Position numbers and translations under genes: made by a program. DNA of 51,088 nucleotides from an uncultured Aeromonadaceae bacterium (GTDB taxonomy: Bacteria > Pseudomonadota > Gammaproteobacteria > Enterobacterales > Aeromonadaceae): NCBI GenBank assembly GCA_945957385.1, contig CAMFKP010000025.1:1-51088 (forward strand), given 5' to 3'. This document shows positions 42,842-51,088 of this stretch, in pieces. The stretch's first letter is position 1; each line of letters starts with the position of its first letter. Below the pieces are notes generated by a model. It had not been told where the DNA came from, did no database searches, and worked only from the letters and a program-made list of their open reading frames with translations.

Positions 42842-43279
42842 TTAACCTTTCTTGCGCTTGGCAACACATTCCGGATGGTCGCAATGACCATACAGATAGA
42901 GGCTGTGATGCGTCAGCTCCATGCCATAACGCTGGGCCACTTCATTCTGGCGCTGCTCAATCACATCATCGTGAAACTCGACCACGCGACCACAGTCCAG
43001 ACAGACCAGGTGATCATGGTGTTCCTGATGGGAGAGTTCGAAGACCGATTTGCCGCCTTCAAAATGGTGGCGGGTAACAATCCCGGCATCATCAAACTGG
43101 TTCAGGACCCGGTACACGGTCGCCAGACCGATCTCTTCTCCCTGATCGAGCAGCTTCTTGTACAGCTCCTCCGCACTGATGTGTTGGCATTCAGGCGTCT
43201 TCAGATACTCAAGGATCTTGATCCGCGGGGAGGTGACCTTCAGGCCGGCGTCTTTAAGCTGCTGATTATTTGAAGTCAT
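42842..43279 (-). CDS. fur: Ferric uptake regulator Fur
   Basis: 145-residue iron-dependent repressor. DNA-binding winged helix: LKVTSPRIKILEYLKTPECQ, HISAEELYKKLLDQGEEIGL and ATVYRVLNQFDDAGIV. Metal and zinc sites: HHDHLVCLDCGRVVEFHDD and CDHPEC. The ATG at 43279 gives the usual start MTSNNQQLKDAGLKVT and length; the ORF upstream to 43381 is not conserved in the family. In E. coli it follows fldA; here a sugar-kinase gene lies between. It would repress feoABC. Confidence 0.95.
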   Translation of the reverse strand: MTSNNQQLKDAGLKVTSPRIKILEYLKTPECQHISAEELYKKLLDQGEEIGLATVYRVLNQFDDAGIVTRHHFEGGKSVFELSHQEHHDHLVCLDCGRVVEFHDDVIEQRQNEVAQRYGMELTHHSLYLYGHCDHPECVAKRKKG

Positions 43280-43390
43280 GGGCTCTATTCTGGTGACGCG
43301 GTCGCGACCGCAAGCTGTGGTGTGCGCACCATTATATGTTCCAAAAGTGTAAAAATGAAACCGGCACGCGACATCGGGCATGAGTGCTAC

Positions 43391-44299
43391 TCACGCCTGG
43401 CTGCCCTGGCACAGCTGTTGCCACTGGGCCCGCTCCAGAAAGCCTTCGGCGGCACCGACGGCCCCGACTTTCCAGCCGGCAAACCAGACTGCGTCATCCA
43501 GGGCGCGTCGGGCATCGCGATGCCGCAACCAACCGTCGATGAACGCGGAAAACAGCGCATCGCCGGCGCCTATGGTGTTGCGCACGCCGCGAGGGGCGCG
43601 GGCCGGGGCATGATGATATTGGCGGCGCGTCGCGTCATACAGCAGGGCGCCATGCTGGCCACACCCCATGACCAACAATGCATTACCGTAGCAATCAGCG
43701 AGCTCGCGCAGCAGATCACCTGGCTGCCGGCCATTCAGCCCCTCGTCGCTGCAAAACAGGATGTCGGCCTGACGCATGAAGTCGCGGTTGTAGTCGTCGT
43801 GCACATCCCACAACACGTGGACGTCGCAGGCGATTGGAATGCCGTGGCGACGCGCCTCGGCCAGCAAAGGACGGGAGAAATTAATATTGCATAACAGCGC
43901 CATGTCGCTGTGGCGTAACGAGGCCAGGGCGCTGTCAGGCAAGGCGCGCTCTTGGCACTCCTTGAGGTCGACGTGGATCTGCCGCTTGCCATCCGGATCG
44001 TAGAGGATGACGCTTTGTGGCGTGGCGCTGAGGCCGGGGTGCAGACCATCCAGTGCCAGCCCGGATTGTTGCAGCGACTGCTTGACTTGTGCCCCTGCCA
44101 GATCCGGCCCAATCAGGCTGTGTAACGCAATGTCGTGGCCTAACGCCTGCAACGCCAGCGCCAGGTTGACGGCGACGCCAGAGACGCTGCTGTGAATACC
44201 ATGAAACGGGTAGTGGACCGGGGCGTACGACAGCGGAAAACCGGCGATGGCCAGGGTGGTCTCGATATTGGTAAGACCGGAGATAAATAGACGGGACAT
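43391..44299 (-). CDS. PfkB/ribokinase-family sugar kinase
   Basis: 302-residue kinase. N-terminal SRLFISGLTNIETTLAIAGF and the glycine motif SSVSGVAVNLALALQALGHD, then the ATP/anion-hole motif NTIGAGDALFSAFIDGWL with the catalytic Asp. The substrate cannot be told; sequence fits ribokinase-like sugar kinases. GGAG lies seven bases before the ATG at 44299, better than the ATG at 44311. It is an extra gene between fldA and fur compared with E. coli, behind a terminator (44339-44356), so it has its own promoter or only read-through. Confidence 0.8.
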   Translation of the reverse strand: MSRLFISGLTNIETTLAIAGFPLSYAPVHYPFHGIHSSVSGVAVNLALALQALGHDIALHSLIGPDLAGAQVKQSLQQSGLALDGLHPGLSATPQSVILYDPDGKRQIHVDLKECQERALPDSALASLRHSDMALLCNINFSRPLLAEARRHGIPIACDVHVLWDVHDDYNRDFMRQADILFCSDEGLNGRQPGDLLRELADCYGNALLVMGCGQHGALLYDATRRQYHHAPARAPRGVRNTIGAGDALFSAFIDGWLRHRDARRALDDAVWFAGWKVGAVGAAEGFLERAQWQQLCQGSQA

Positions 44300-44338
44300 G
44301 ACAGGCTCCATGACAGGACAGGGTAGCCAGAATAAAAC

Positions 44339-44356
44339 GGCCCGCAGTAGCGGGCC
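44339..44356 (-). terminator. Terminator of fldA
   Basis: On the minus strand GGCCCGC-TACT-GCGGGCC followed by GTTTTATT, six bases after the fldA stop. Confidence 0.75.
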
Positions 44357-44362
44357 AGTTTG

Positions 44363-44887
44363 TCATGCCAGTTCGGCGAGGCACATCTCTTCATAGAGTT
44401 GCTTGCACCAGGCCTCAACCCGGCCGGCGGTGAGATCGGGTTGACGATCTTCATCGATGCCCAGACCGACAAAGTGCTTGTCGTCGACCAGCGCCTTGGA
44501 GGCCTCGAACTGATAACCTTCGGTGGGCCAATGGCCAATGATGGTGGCACCACGCGCTTCAACCAGGTCGCGCAGGGTACCCATCGCATCAAGGAAGTAC
44601 TCGGCGTAATCTTCCTGATCGCCGCAGCCAAAAATGGCGACCAGCTTGTTGGAGAAGTCGATCTCTTCGAGTTCCGGAAAGAAGTCATCCCAGTCGGCTT
44701 GTGACTCGCCGTAGTACCAGGTCGGGATCCCGAGGATCAGCAGATCGAAGCTATCGATGTCTGCCTTGGAGCTCTTGGCGATGTCAAAAACATCGACCAG
44801 ATGGGCGCCCAGCTCTTTTTGGATCATGCCGGCCACGGCTTCCGTATTACCGGTATCGCTACCGAAAAACAGCCCTACACTTGCCAT
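44363..44887 (-). CDS. fldA: Flavodoxin I
   Basis: 174-residue FMN electron carrier. Phosphate loop SVGLFFGSDTGNTEAVAGMI, tryptophan/tyrosine flavin loops GIPTWYYGESQADWDDFF and VAIFGCGDQEDYAEYF. It is a long-chain flavodoxin, length as in E. coli FldA (176). Serves radical enzymes and biotin/methionine synthesis, and replaces ferredoxin when iron is short. It lies 42 bp behind ybfE on the same strand. Confidence 0.95.
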   Translation of the reverse strand: MASVGLFFGSDTGNTEAVAGMIQKELGAHLVDVFDIAKSSKADIDSFDLLILGIPTWYYGESQADWDDFFPELEEIDFSNKLVAIFGCGDQEDYAEYFLDAMGTLRDLVEARGATIIGHWPTEGYQFEASKALVDDKHFVGLGIDEDRQPDLTAGRVEAWCKQLYEEMCLAELA

Positions 44888-44929
44888 AGTGGTTGTTTAC
44901 CCTTGGTGTTGATGATGGTTGATTATGAA

Positions 44930-45226
44930 TTAATCCTGCCGCGGAAGCACCGTCTGGGCATCGACATGTTGCTTTAGCAACATCTGAATCAGATCGGCCC
45001 GGCTGATGTTTTGCGCTTCCGCCAGCTGGTTGAGCTGATCAAGCAAGGCCACGTCCACCTTCAACTCTACCCGGCGCAGGCCATTGGCCTTGTCGCGCTT
45101 GAGCTGGTTGCGCTTGTTGATCTTCAGCTGCAGCTCACGCGGCAGCGGATTGGTTTTCGGACGCCCCGGCCGTTTCTCTTCGGCAAACAGGTCCAGGGTG
45201 GTTCTGTCATCTTGCTGTTTGGCCAT
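44930..45226 (-). CDS. ybfE: YbfE-like small DNA-binding protein
   Basis: 98-residue basic protein: MAKQQDDRTTLDLFAEEKRP, GRPKTNPLPRELQLKINKRN, then LRRVELKVDVALLDQLNQLA and a ribbon-helix-helix-like end ISRADLIQMLLKQHV. The N terminus GRPKTNPLPR and position beside fldA match E. coli YbfE (LexA-regulated). The start at 45226 is preferred; the longer reading to 45331 has no family support. I see no clear LexA box in its upstream region. Confidence 0.85.
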   Translation of the reverse strand: MAKQQDDRTTLDLFAEEKRPGRPKTNPLPRELQLKINKRNQLKRDKANGLRRVELKVDVALLDQLNQLAEAQNISRADLIQMLLKQHVDAQTVLPRQD

Positions 45227-45355
45227 ACTACTTCTGCTGCGAACACATAAGCCCAATATCATTACAGGCCCGCGGCCTGCGCATTGTGTTTCGGACCAAT
45301 CACTGATCCTGGACAATGACAAGCCGCGCACTATAGCACAGCCGGCAGCAGACTG

Positions 45356-46123
45356 TTAACCGGCTGTCGACAGGAAATCCACAACCAGTTTGCGCAGCAA
45401 ATCGGGCTTCTCGGCATGCAGCCAATGGCCTGCATCCGGGATGATGCGAGCCTTGCCACTCGGAAACTGGGCCAGAATCAGTGGCTGGTATTCCGGCAAT
45501 AGATAGTCAGAACGGCCGCCCTTGATAAACAGTGTCGGCCCGGCATAGTGGCCGCTAGGGTCAGGCCAGGCCATCAGTTGGTGATAACCCTGCTGCAATG
45601 CCGGCAGGTTGAAGCGCCAGCCCTGCTGGGGGACAAAACTTTTTAACAAGAATTGACGCACCGCAGCGTCCGGGAGGTGCGTTGACATCAGCTGTTCAGC
45701 TTCGGCACGCGTGGCGGGCCTCTGTGCGGCGACTACGGCTAACGCGGCAAACACGGCGGCATGACGCTGATCGGAATACGTGACCGGGGCCATATCCAGC
45801 ACCGTTAAGCTGAGTGTCCGCTCGGGTTGATGCAACGCTTGCTGCATGGCCAATTTGCCGCCCAGCGAGTGACCGATCAGGTGGCACTGTGTTATCGCCA
45901 GGGCATCCAGTGTCTGCTGCAACTGCGCTTGTTGGCTGGGCCAGCTGACATCCTCATGCCAGGGGGAGTGGCCGTGGTTGGGTAAGTCCAGCGCGACGAC
46001 CCGGTAATGGTCGGCCAATTGCCGTGCCAGTCCTCCCAGGTTGTCTTTGTCGCCAAACAGACCGTGTAACAACACCACGGCGGGGGCGTCTTGCAGACCT
46101 GATTCGCGATAATGCAGTCCCAT
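45356..46123 (-). CDS. ybfF: Alpha/beta hydrolase YbfF
   Basis: 255-residue esterase with the classic triad: VVLLHGLFGDKDNLGGLA (oxyanion), CHLIGHSLGGKLAMQ (nucleophile Ser), KGGRSDYLLP (Asp) and IIPDAGHWLHAEKP (His). Very close in plan to E. coli YbfF (254). E. coli YbfF acts on short acyl esters such as palmitoyl-CoA and malonyl-CoA in vitro. Divergent from seqA, as in E. coli. Confidence 0.93.
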   Translation of the reverse strand: MGLHYRESGLQDAPAVVLLHGLFGDKDNLGGLARQLADHYRVVALDLPNHGHSPWHEDVSWPSQQAQLQQTLDALAITQCHLIGHSLGGKLAMQQALHQPERTLSLTVLDMAPVTYSDQRHAAVFAALAVVAAQRPATRAEAEQLMSTHLPDAAVRQFLLKSFVPQQGWRFNLPALQQGYHQLMAWPDPSGHYAGPTLFIKGGRSDYLLPEYQPLILAQFPSGKARIIPDAGHWLHAEKPDLLRKLVVDFLSTAG

Positions 46124-46235
46124 GCCATCTTTCCTGAAAATGTAATCTGGATCGCATTTTAGCGACTTTCGTCACGGATCCCAGCGCCGGCTGGCGAAAT
46201 AGCGGATTGTTTGCTACCGCAGGACGGGGCAGTGG

Positions 46236-46264
46236 TTTGGCTTGGCGGGCGTGCAATGTATAAT
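46236..46264 (+). promoter_or_regulatory. Probable seqA promoter
   Basis: TATAAT at 46259-46264, 17 bp after a TTTGGC -35-like hexamer (46236-46241), 40 bp before the seqA ATG. Confidence 0.5.
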
Positions 46265-46303
46265 CCGGCGGTCTGATTTTACGGTAAAGGTGCCCTGACA
46301 GTT

Positions 46304-46840
46304 ATGAAGACCATTGAGGTGGATGAAGAGCTCTATCGCTACATTGCCAGCCAGACCCAGCATATCGGTGAGAGTGCCTCCGATATTTTGCGGCGTTTGT
46401 TGGGGGGCGATTTTCGCGTAAGCAGCCCCGAGCTGCCAGGCCAGCCGAGTGAGAAGGCGCCGCCGCTGAGCGAGCCTGACAACACTGAACCAGTGCCGCT
46501 GACGGCCACGCTGCAGCAGTTGCTCGACGGCGACACGCTGACACTGTGTGACAGTGCCATCGAACGCTTCATGCTGATCCTGACGGCGCTCTATCAGGCG
46601 GATGCCGATGCCTTCACCCGGGCCACTGAAATAAAAGGGCGTAAACGCATCTACTTTGCGCGCTCCGAGGCCGAGCTGCTGGCGGCGGGCAATACCACCA
46701 AGCCCAAGCCGGTGCCTGGCACGCCGTACTGGGTCATTTCGAATACCAATACCGGACGCAAGCGCAATATCCTGGCCCAGTTGATGGAAAGCATGGGTCA
46801 TGATGCCGCGACCATAGCGCGGCTGTGCGACAAGATTTGA
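46304..46840 (+). CDS. seqA: Replication-initiation negative modulator SeqA
   Basis: 178-residue protein that binds hemimethylated GATC sites and sequesters newly replicated origins. N-terminal oligomerisation domain [33 protein letters not shown]; flexible Pro/Ser linker; C-terminal DNA-binding domain [55 protein letters not shown]. Length equals E. coli SeqA (181). Upstream of pgm by 26 bp, same strand: a seqA-pgm operon as in E. coli. Confidence 0.96.
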   Translation: MKTIEVDEELYRYIASQTQHIGESASDILRRLLGGDFRVSSPELPGQPSEKAPPLSEPDNTEPVPLTATLQQLLDGDTLTLCDSAIERFMLILTALYQADADAFTRATEIKGRKRIYFARSEAELLAAGNTTKPKPVPGTPYWVISNTNTGRKRNILAQLMESMGHDAATIARLCDKI

Positions 46841-46866
46841 TTCACAAATACAATCAGGAAGTAACC

Positions 46867-48516
46867 ATGGCTCAACACTCACATGCCGGTAAACCGGCCC
46901 GTCTGGAAGACCTGACCAATATTCCGCGTCTGATGTCGGCGTATTACCTGAATAAGCCGGATATGACCAAGGCTGAACAGCGCGTCGCTTTTGGCACCTC
47001 GGGACACCGCGGTAGCTCGCTGCACAGCGCGTTTACCGAGTCCCATATCCTGGCGGTTAGCCAGGCCATCGCCGAATACCGTGCCGAACAGGGAATTACC
47101 GGCCCGCTGTACATCGGCATGGATACCCATGCGCTGTCCGAGGCTGCGCTGGCCTCCGCCGTCGAAGTGCTGGCGGCCAACGGCGTGGAAGTGCGTATTG
47201 AAAAAGGCTTGGGCTATACCCCGACGCCGGTCGTCTCGCATGCCATCCTGCGTTACAACGGCGCAGGCCATGCTGACAAGGCGGACGGTATCGTCATTAC
47301 TCCGTCACACAACCCGCCGGAAGATGGTGGCTTCAAATACAATCCACCGCACGGTGGCCCGGCCGAGGGCGAGATCACCAAATGGGTCGAGAACCGCGCC
47401 AACGCGCTGCTGGAGCAGGGGCTGGCCGGGGTGAAACGGGTCGCCTTTGCCGATGCACGTACCATGGCTAACGTGCAGGAGCATGACTTCATGACGCCTT
47501 ACATTGAGGACCTCAAGGAGGTGATTGATGTTGAGGCGATCAAGAAGGCGGGCGTCAAGATTGGTGTCGATCCGTTGGGCGGCTCCGGCGTGGCCTATTG
47601 GGATGTGATTGCCAAGACCTATGGTCTGAATATTGAAGTGGTCAACTACGCCGTCGACCCGACCTTCTCGTTCATGACGCTGGATAAAGATGGCAAGATC
47701 CGCATGGACTGCTCCAGCCCGTGGGCGATGGCCAGCCTGATTGGCCTCAAGGACAAGTTTGATGTCGCGGTGGCTAACGATCCGGATAACGACCGTCACG
47801 GTATCGTCTGCAAAGCGGGCCTGATGAACCCGAATCACTATCTGGCGGTGGCGATTCAATACCTGTTTACCCACCGTCCGGGCTGGCCGGCGCAGGCCGC
47901 TGTCGGCAAGACGCTCGTTTCCTCGTCCATCATTGACCGTGTTGCCAGCAGCATCGGCCGTGAACTCAAAGAAGTGCCGGTCGGCTTCAAGTGGTTTGTC
48001 GATGGTCTGTTTGATGGCAGTTTCGGTTTTGGCGGTGAAGAGAGCGCCGGTGCCTCCTTCCTGCGCAAAGATGGCAAGGTCTGGACCACTGACAAGGACG
48101 GTATCCTGCTCTGTCTGCTGGCGGCGGAAATTCTGGCCGTGACCGGTAAGGATCCGCAAACGCACTACGATGAACTGACCGCCAAGTTTGGTGCGCCGCT
48201 GTACCGCCGTATCGATGCGCCGGCGAATACACAACAGAAGAACGTGCTGTCGAAGCTGGATCCGGCGATGGTCGAAGCCGCCGAGCTGGCCGGTGAGCCT
48301 ATCCTGGCCAAGCTGACGGCCGCCCCGGGTAACGGCGCCGCCATCGGTGGCCTCAAGGTCGTCACCGAGAATGGCTGGTTCGCGGCGCGCCCGAGCGGGA
48401 CTGAATCGATCTACAAGATCTATATGGAGAGCTTCAAGGGGGCCGAGCATCTGGATCGTATCCAGAAAGAGGCCCAAGAGATTGTCTCTGCCGCGTTGGC
48501 TAAAGCTGGCGTCTAA
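46867..48516 (+). CDS. pgm: Phosphoglucomutase
   Basis: 549-residue enzyme for glucose-1-P to glucose-6-P. Active-site phosphoserine loop [13 protein letters not shown] (Ser147); metal loop NDPDNDRHG; sugar-binding [11 protein letters not shown]; phosphate-binding [13 protein letters not shown]. Close to the E. coli enzyme (546). ATG at 46867 has AGGAAG upstream; the reading from 46825 is not used. Follows seqA, feeds the alpha-glucan phosphorylase that follows. Confidence 0.97.
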   Translation: MAQHSHAGKPARLEDLTNIPRLMSAYYLNKPDMTKAEQRVAFGTSGHRGSSLHSAFTESHILAVSQAIAEYRAEQGITGPLYIGMDTHALSEAALASAVEVLAANGVEVRIEKGLGYTPTPVVSHAILRYNGAGHADKADGIVITPSHNPPEDGGFKYNPPHGGPAEGEITKWVENRANALLEQGLAGVKRVAFADARTMANVQEHDFMTPYIEDLKEVIDVEAIKKAGVKIGVDPLGGSGVAYWDVIAKTYGLNIEVVNYAVDPTFSFMTLDKDGKIRMDCSSPWAMASLIGLKDKFDVAVANDPDNDRHGIVCKAGLMNPNHYLAVAIQYLFTHRPGWPAQAAVGKTLVSSSIIDRVASSIGRELKEVPVGFKWFVDGLFDGSFGFGGEESAGASFLRKDGKVWTTDKDGILLCLLAAEILAVTGKDPQTHYDELTAKFGAPLYRRIDAPANTQQKNVLSKLDPAMVEAAELAGEPILAKLTAAPGNGAAIGGLKVVTENGWFAARPSGTESIYKIYMESFKGAEHLDRIQKEAQEIVSAALAKAGV

Positions 48517-48535
48517 GCCACGCGATGCCAAAAAA

Positions 48536-48561
48536 CCGGGCTACGGCCCGGTTTTTTTTTT
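48536..48561 (+). terminator. Intrinsic terminator of seqA-pgm
   Basis: CCGGGC-TACG-GCCCGG, a UACG-type tetraloop stem, followed by ten T (48552-48561), 20 bp after the pgm stop. Confidence 0.92.
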
Positions 48562-49094
48562 GCCTCACGCAAAACACATTTTGATGATGGTTTGTCGCTT
48601 ATTTCAGCATTGCCCAATTTTGGTGAAATCAGGTTTAGCGAATCGCCGATACGTTTAATTGTTAATAATTAGTAAATTATGCTGCTAGGTCACTAAATGT
48701 GGGCGGAGGATAAAACGAATATCTGCAGGGTGGGATTATTTTAGAGAGTTAAACCACATCAAAAGGTTTGAAATCGCTTTCTTGAGTCATGGCTCAGATC
48801 GTTATTTTCATGAATTTTCATATATTTTCAAGCGATGACGTAAACAAATATGCATATTTCATGGCTATATTATTTATCTCATTGTTATTTAAAGTTTTTT
48901 TCTTTTATAATGTTCATCGAATCTTGAAAATAGTTTCATGATTTATGTATCCGTTTACCAAAAAAAATTGTGACCTAGATTAAATTTTGGGGTGAGGCCT
49001 TTGGTTAGTATTCGGCTGCCGGATCTACAGCCCTTATAATTCACGCCCGGCGGCCCGAAAGGCTAAAACTCTCGAGTAACGAAGGAAATTGGTT
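48562..49094 (+). promoter_or_regulatory. Long AT-rich control region of the phosphorylase gene
   Basis: About 530 bp with no gene. TATAAT at 49035-49040 could be the -10. Two sites, TGGGCGGAGG (48700-48709) and TGGGGTGAGG (48988-48997), each match the MalT-box consensus GGGGAKGAGG at eight of ten positions. TTGTGACCTAGATT at 48968 is half a CRP site. AAGGAAATTGG near the ATG gives the ribosome site. Confidence 0.4.
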
Positions 49095-51088
49095 ATGGCG
49101 AAGAAAAAAGTTGAACAGCTCAGCGCCCTGAACAAGGAGCAGTTGAAGCAGGACATCGTTCATCACCTGCGCTCCACGCTCGGAACCAGCGAGCAGAAGG
49201 CGAGCAAGCAGGCTTGGTGGAAAGCGACCTGTGCTGCAGTAAATGAACTGGTGTATGAGCGTCTGACTCAGACCCAACAAACCCACTTCCGCGAAGACAC
49301 CCGTGCTGTGCACTACCTGTCCGCTGAATTCCTGATGGGCCGTCTGACTGCCAACAATCTGCATAACCTGGCTTTGTATGAAGTCTGTGCCGATGCGTTG
49401 AAGGATCTGGGCATCGACCTGGCTGACCTGTGCGAAGAAGAGCCGGATATGGCGCTGGGTAACGGCGGCCTGGGTCGTCTGGCTGCCTGCTTCATCGACT
49501 CTCTGGCTACCCTGAACATGCCGGCAGTCGGTTACGGTCTGCACTACGAGCACGGTCTGTTCCGTCAGGAAATCCGCGATGGCCGCCAAATCGAGCGTCC
49601 GGATTCATGGCGTGAATACGGCAACCCATGGGAAATCTGCCGTCCTGAGTCTGTTCAGGAAATCCCGCTGTACGGTTACGTCGAGACGGTCTTCACTGCC
49701 GAAGGCAAGCTGAAGAAGGTATGGCACGCCGGTCAGAAGATCAAAGGGGTGCCTTGGGATATCCCGGTAGTTGGTTACGAAGGTAAGACGGTCAACATCC
49801 TGCGTCTGTGGGAATCCCGCGCCTCTGAATTCTTCGACTGGGACGTGTTCAACGCTGGCGGTTATGTCGATTCGCAAAGCGAAAAGGCAGCGGCAGAGAC
49901 CATCTCCAAGGTGCTGTACCCGAACGATGAAACCGAAGCCGGTAAGATCCTGCGTCTGGTTCAACAATACTTCTTCTGCGCTTGCTCGCTGAAGGACATC
50001 ATGCGTCGTTACAAGCGTGTGCATGGCAATGATTTCAGCAAGTTTGCTGCCCAAATCGCCATCCAGCTGAACGATACTCACCCGACTATCGCCATCCCGG
50101 AACTGATGCGTATCCTGGTGGACGAAGAAGAGCTGGAGTGGGGCGCCGCATGGGATATCTGCTACAAGGTATTCTCCTACACCAACCACACCCTGCTGCC
50201 AGAAGCGCTGGAAAAGTGGGCCGTGTACCTGTTCGAGCGCGTACTGCCGCGTCACCTCGAAATCATTTATGAAATCAACCGTCGCTTCCTGGAAGATATG
50301 GTTGAAGCCAAGTGGCCGGGCAACGATGCCATCAAGGCCAAGCTGTCCATCATCGAAGAAGGCAGCCAACGCAAGGTGCGCATGGGTAACCTGTGTGTCA
50401 TCGGCTCGCACAAGGTCAACGGTGTAGCAGAAATCCACTCCAAGCTGGTGAAGGAAGATCTGTTCCCAGAGTTCTCCGAACTGTGGCCGGAGAAGATGTG
50501 CAACGTGACCAACGGTGTCACCCCACGTCGCTGGTTGCTGTCCTGTAACCCTGAGCTGGCCAAGCTGTACACCGAAACCGTCGGTGAAGATTGGCCGCTG
50601 CATCTGGACAAGATGCGTGGTGCGGTGAAGTTTGCCGACGACGCTGCGTTCCAGAAGAAGTTCATGGACATCAAGCGCGCCAACAAGGAAAAACTGGTCA
50701 AGGTCATCAAGGCTGAAACCGGCATCGACGTTAGCGCCGAAGCGATCTTTGATATCCAGATCAAGCGTCTGCACGAGTACAAGCGCCAACAGCTGAACCT
50801 GATCCACATCATGGCACTGTACCGTCGTCTGCTGGCCAACCCGGACTATGACATGCATCCGCGCGTGTTCATCTTCGGCTCCAAGGCTGCTCCAGGCTAC
50901 AAGCTGGCCAAGGACATCATCTACGCCATCAACAAGGTTGCTGAGCGTGTTAACAACGATGAGCGCGTCAAGGGCAAGCTGAAGGTTGTCTTCATGCCGA
51001 ACTACCGCGTCTCTCTGGCTGAGAAGCTGATTCCGGCTGCCGACGTATCCCAGCAGATCTCTACTGCCGGTTACGAAGCGTCCGGTAC
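49095..51088 (+). CDS. glgP: Alpha-glucan (glycogen/maltodextrin) phosphorylase, truncated by window end
   Basis: First 664 codons of a GT35 phosphorylase; the gene continues past the window. It cleaves alpha-1,4-glucans with phosphate to glucose-1-P, using PLP. Recognisable segments: [127 protein letters not shown] and STAGYEASG. The PLP-lysine region is still to come. Whether it is GlgP or MalP cannot be decided; an acid stretch ([20 protein letters not shown]) is like MalP. Codon use is very biased (CGT, CTG), as in a highly expressed gene. AAGGAAAT precedes the ATG. It follows pgm, whose substrate it produces. Confidence 0.9.
   Translation, partial: MAKKKVEQLSALNKEQLKQDIVHHLRSTLGTSEQKASKQAWWKATCAAVNELVYERLTQTQQTHFREDTRAVHYLSAEFLMGRLTANNLHNLALYEVCADALKDLGIDLADLCEEEPDMALGNGGLGRLAACFIDSLATLNMPAVGYGLHYEHGLFRQEIRDGRQIERPDSWREYGNPWEICRPESVQEIPLYGYVETVFTAEGKLKKVWHAGQKIKGVPWDIPVVGYEGKTVNILRLWESRASEFFDWDVFNAGGYVDSQSEKAAAETISKVLYPNDETEAGKILRLVQQYFFCACSLKDIMRRYKRVHGNDFSKFAAQIAIQLNDTHPTIAIPELMRILVDEEELEWGAAWDICYKVFSYTNHTLLPEALEKWAVYLFERVLPRHLEIIYEINRRFLEDMVEAKWPGNDAIKAKLSIIEEGSQRKVRMGNLCVIGSHKVNGVAEIHSKLVKEDLFPEFSELWPEKMCNVTNGVTPRRWLLSCNPELAKLYTETVGEDWPLHLDKMRGAVKFADDAAFQKKFMDIKRANKEKLVKVIKAETGIDVSAEAIFDIQIKRLHEYKRQQLNLIHIMALYRRLLANPDYDMHPRVFIFGSKAAPGYKLAKDIIYAINKVAERVNNDERVKGKLKVVFMPNYRVSLAEKLIPAADVSQQISTAGYEASG

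Noticed and set aside
45227..45355. LexA box before ybfE as in E. coli
   Set aside because: Only half-sites such as CTGT are present; no matching ACAG at the right distance.
1..51088. CRISPR array or tRNA/rRNA genes
   Set aside because: No regular spacer-repeat pattern, no cloverleaf with CCA-type ends and no rRNA stretch was recognised by reading.

Overview
The window looks like a chromosomal segment of an Aeromonas-type gammaproteobacterium (Aeromonadaceae is my inference; the genus is not proven). The evidence is a core gene order close to the enterobacterial one (nagC-nagA-nagB/nagE, glnS, fur, fldA, ybfE, ybfF/seqA, pgm), a chitobiase gene between nagE and glnS, and GC-rich coding sequence. 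The left end is clearly foreign: it starts with the terminal inverted repeat of a Tn3-family transposon whose body lies outside the window.

Layout. (1) 1-7.9 kb, accessory: the transposon end; four small minus-strand genes of conjugative-plasmid type (EexN-like entry-exclusion lipoprotein, BamE/SmpA-like lipoprotein, KleE-like membrane protein, one unknown); then a 1783-residue DUF4011-helicase-Vsr protein, the architecture of the Hhe anti-phage system; then the stub of a Fic-family gene. (2) 7.9-17.4 kb, a patchwork of small LysR-controlled units: flavodoxin-fold NAD(P)H oxidoreductase plus DUF1330; alpha/beta hydrolase, cyclophilin-like protein, MFS exporter and cupin; an SRPBCC protein; and a wrecked LysR paralogue. 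Two copies of a ~115-bp intergenic element sit about 7.3 kb apart in direct orientation, at 7549 and 14836. Each ends in an intrinsic terminator, and a second helix is kept in both by paired changes, so it may be a structured RNA. (3) 17.4-20.7 kb: a GGDEF diguanylate cyclase, a leucine-rich-repeat/protein-kinase fusion, a DUF1289 protein and YbjQ. (4) 21-32.7 kb: lysC behind a lysine riboswitch, argA, a DUF4357 protein with an antitoxin-like N terminus, DNA polymerase II (polB), yciH, the feoABC ferrous-iron operon with a Fur box, yfcE, and an overlapping maoP-hdfR pair. (5) 32.9-42.6 kb, amino-sugar and chitin catabolism: nagBAC divergent from nagE, with NagC- and CRP-like operators between them, then chitobiase and glnS. 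(6) 42.8-51.1 kb: fur, a PfkB-type sugar kinase, fldA, ybfE, ybfF, seqA, pgm and the first 664 codons of an alpha-glucan phosphorylase that runs off the end.

How it fits together: chitobiase releases GlcNAc from chitobiose, NagE imports and phosphorylates it, NagA and NagB turn it into fructose-6-phosphate, and NagC with CRP probably controls the set. Fur, FeoABC and flavodoxin are iron-linked. Pgm and the phosphorylase belong to glycogen/maltodextrin metabolism. The items most worth following up are the Hhe-type protein with its unannotated transglutaminase-like front domain, and the duplicated RNA-like element.
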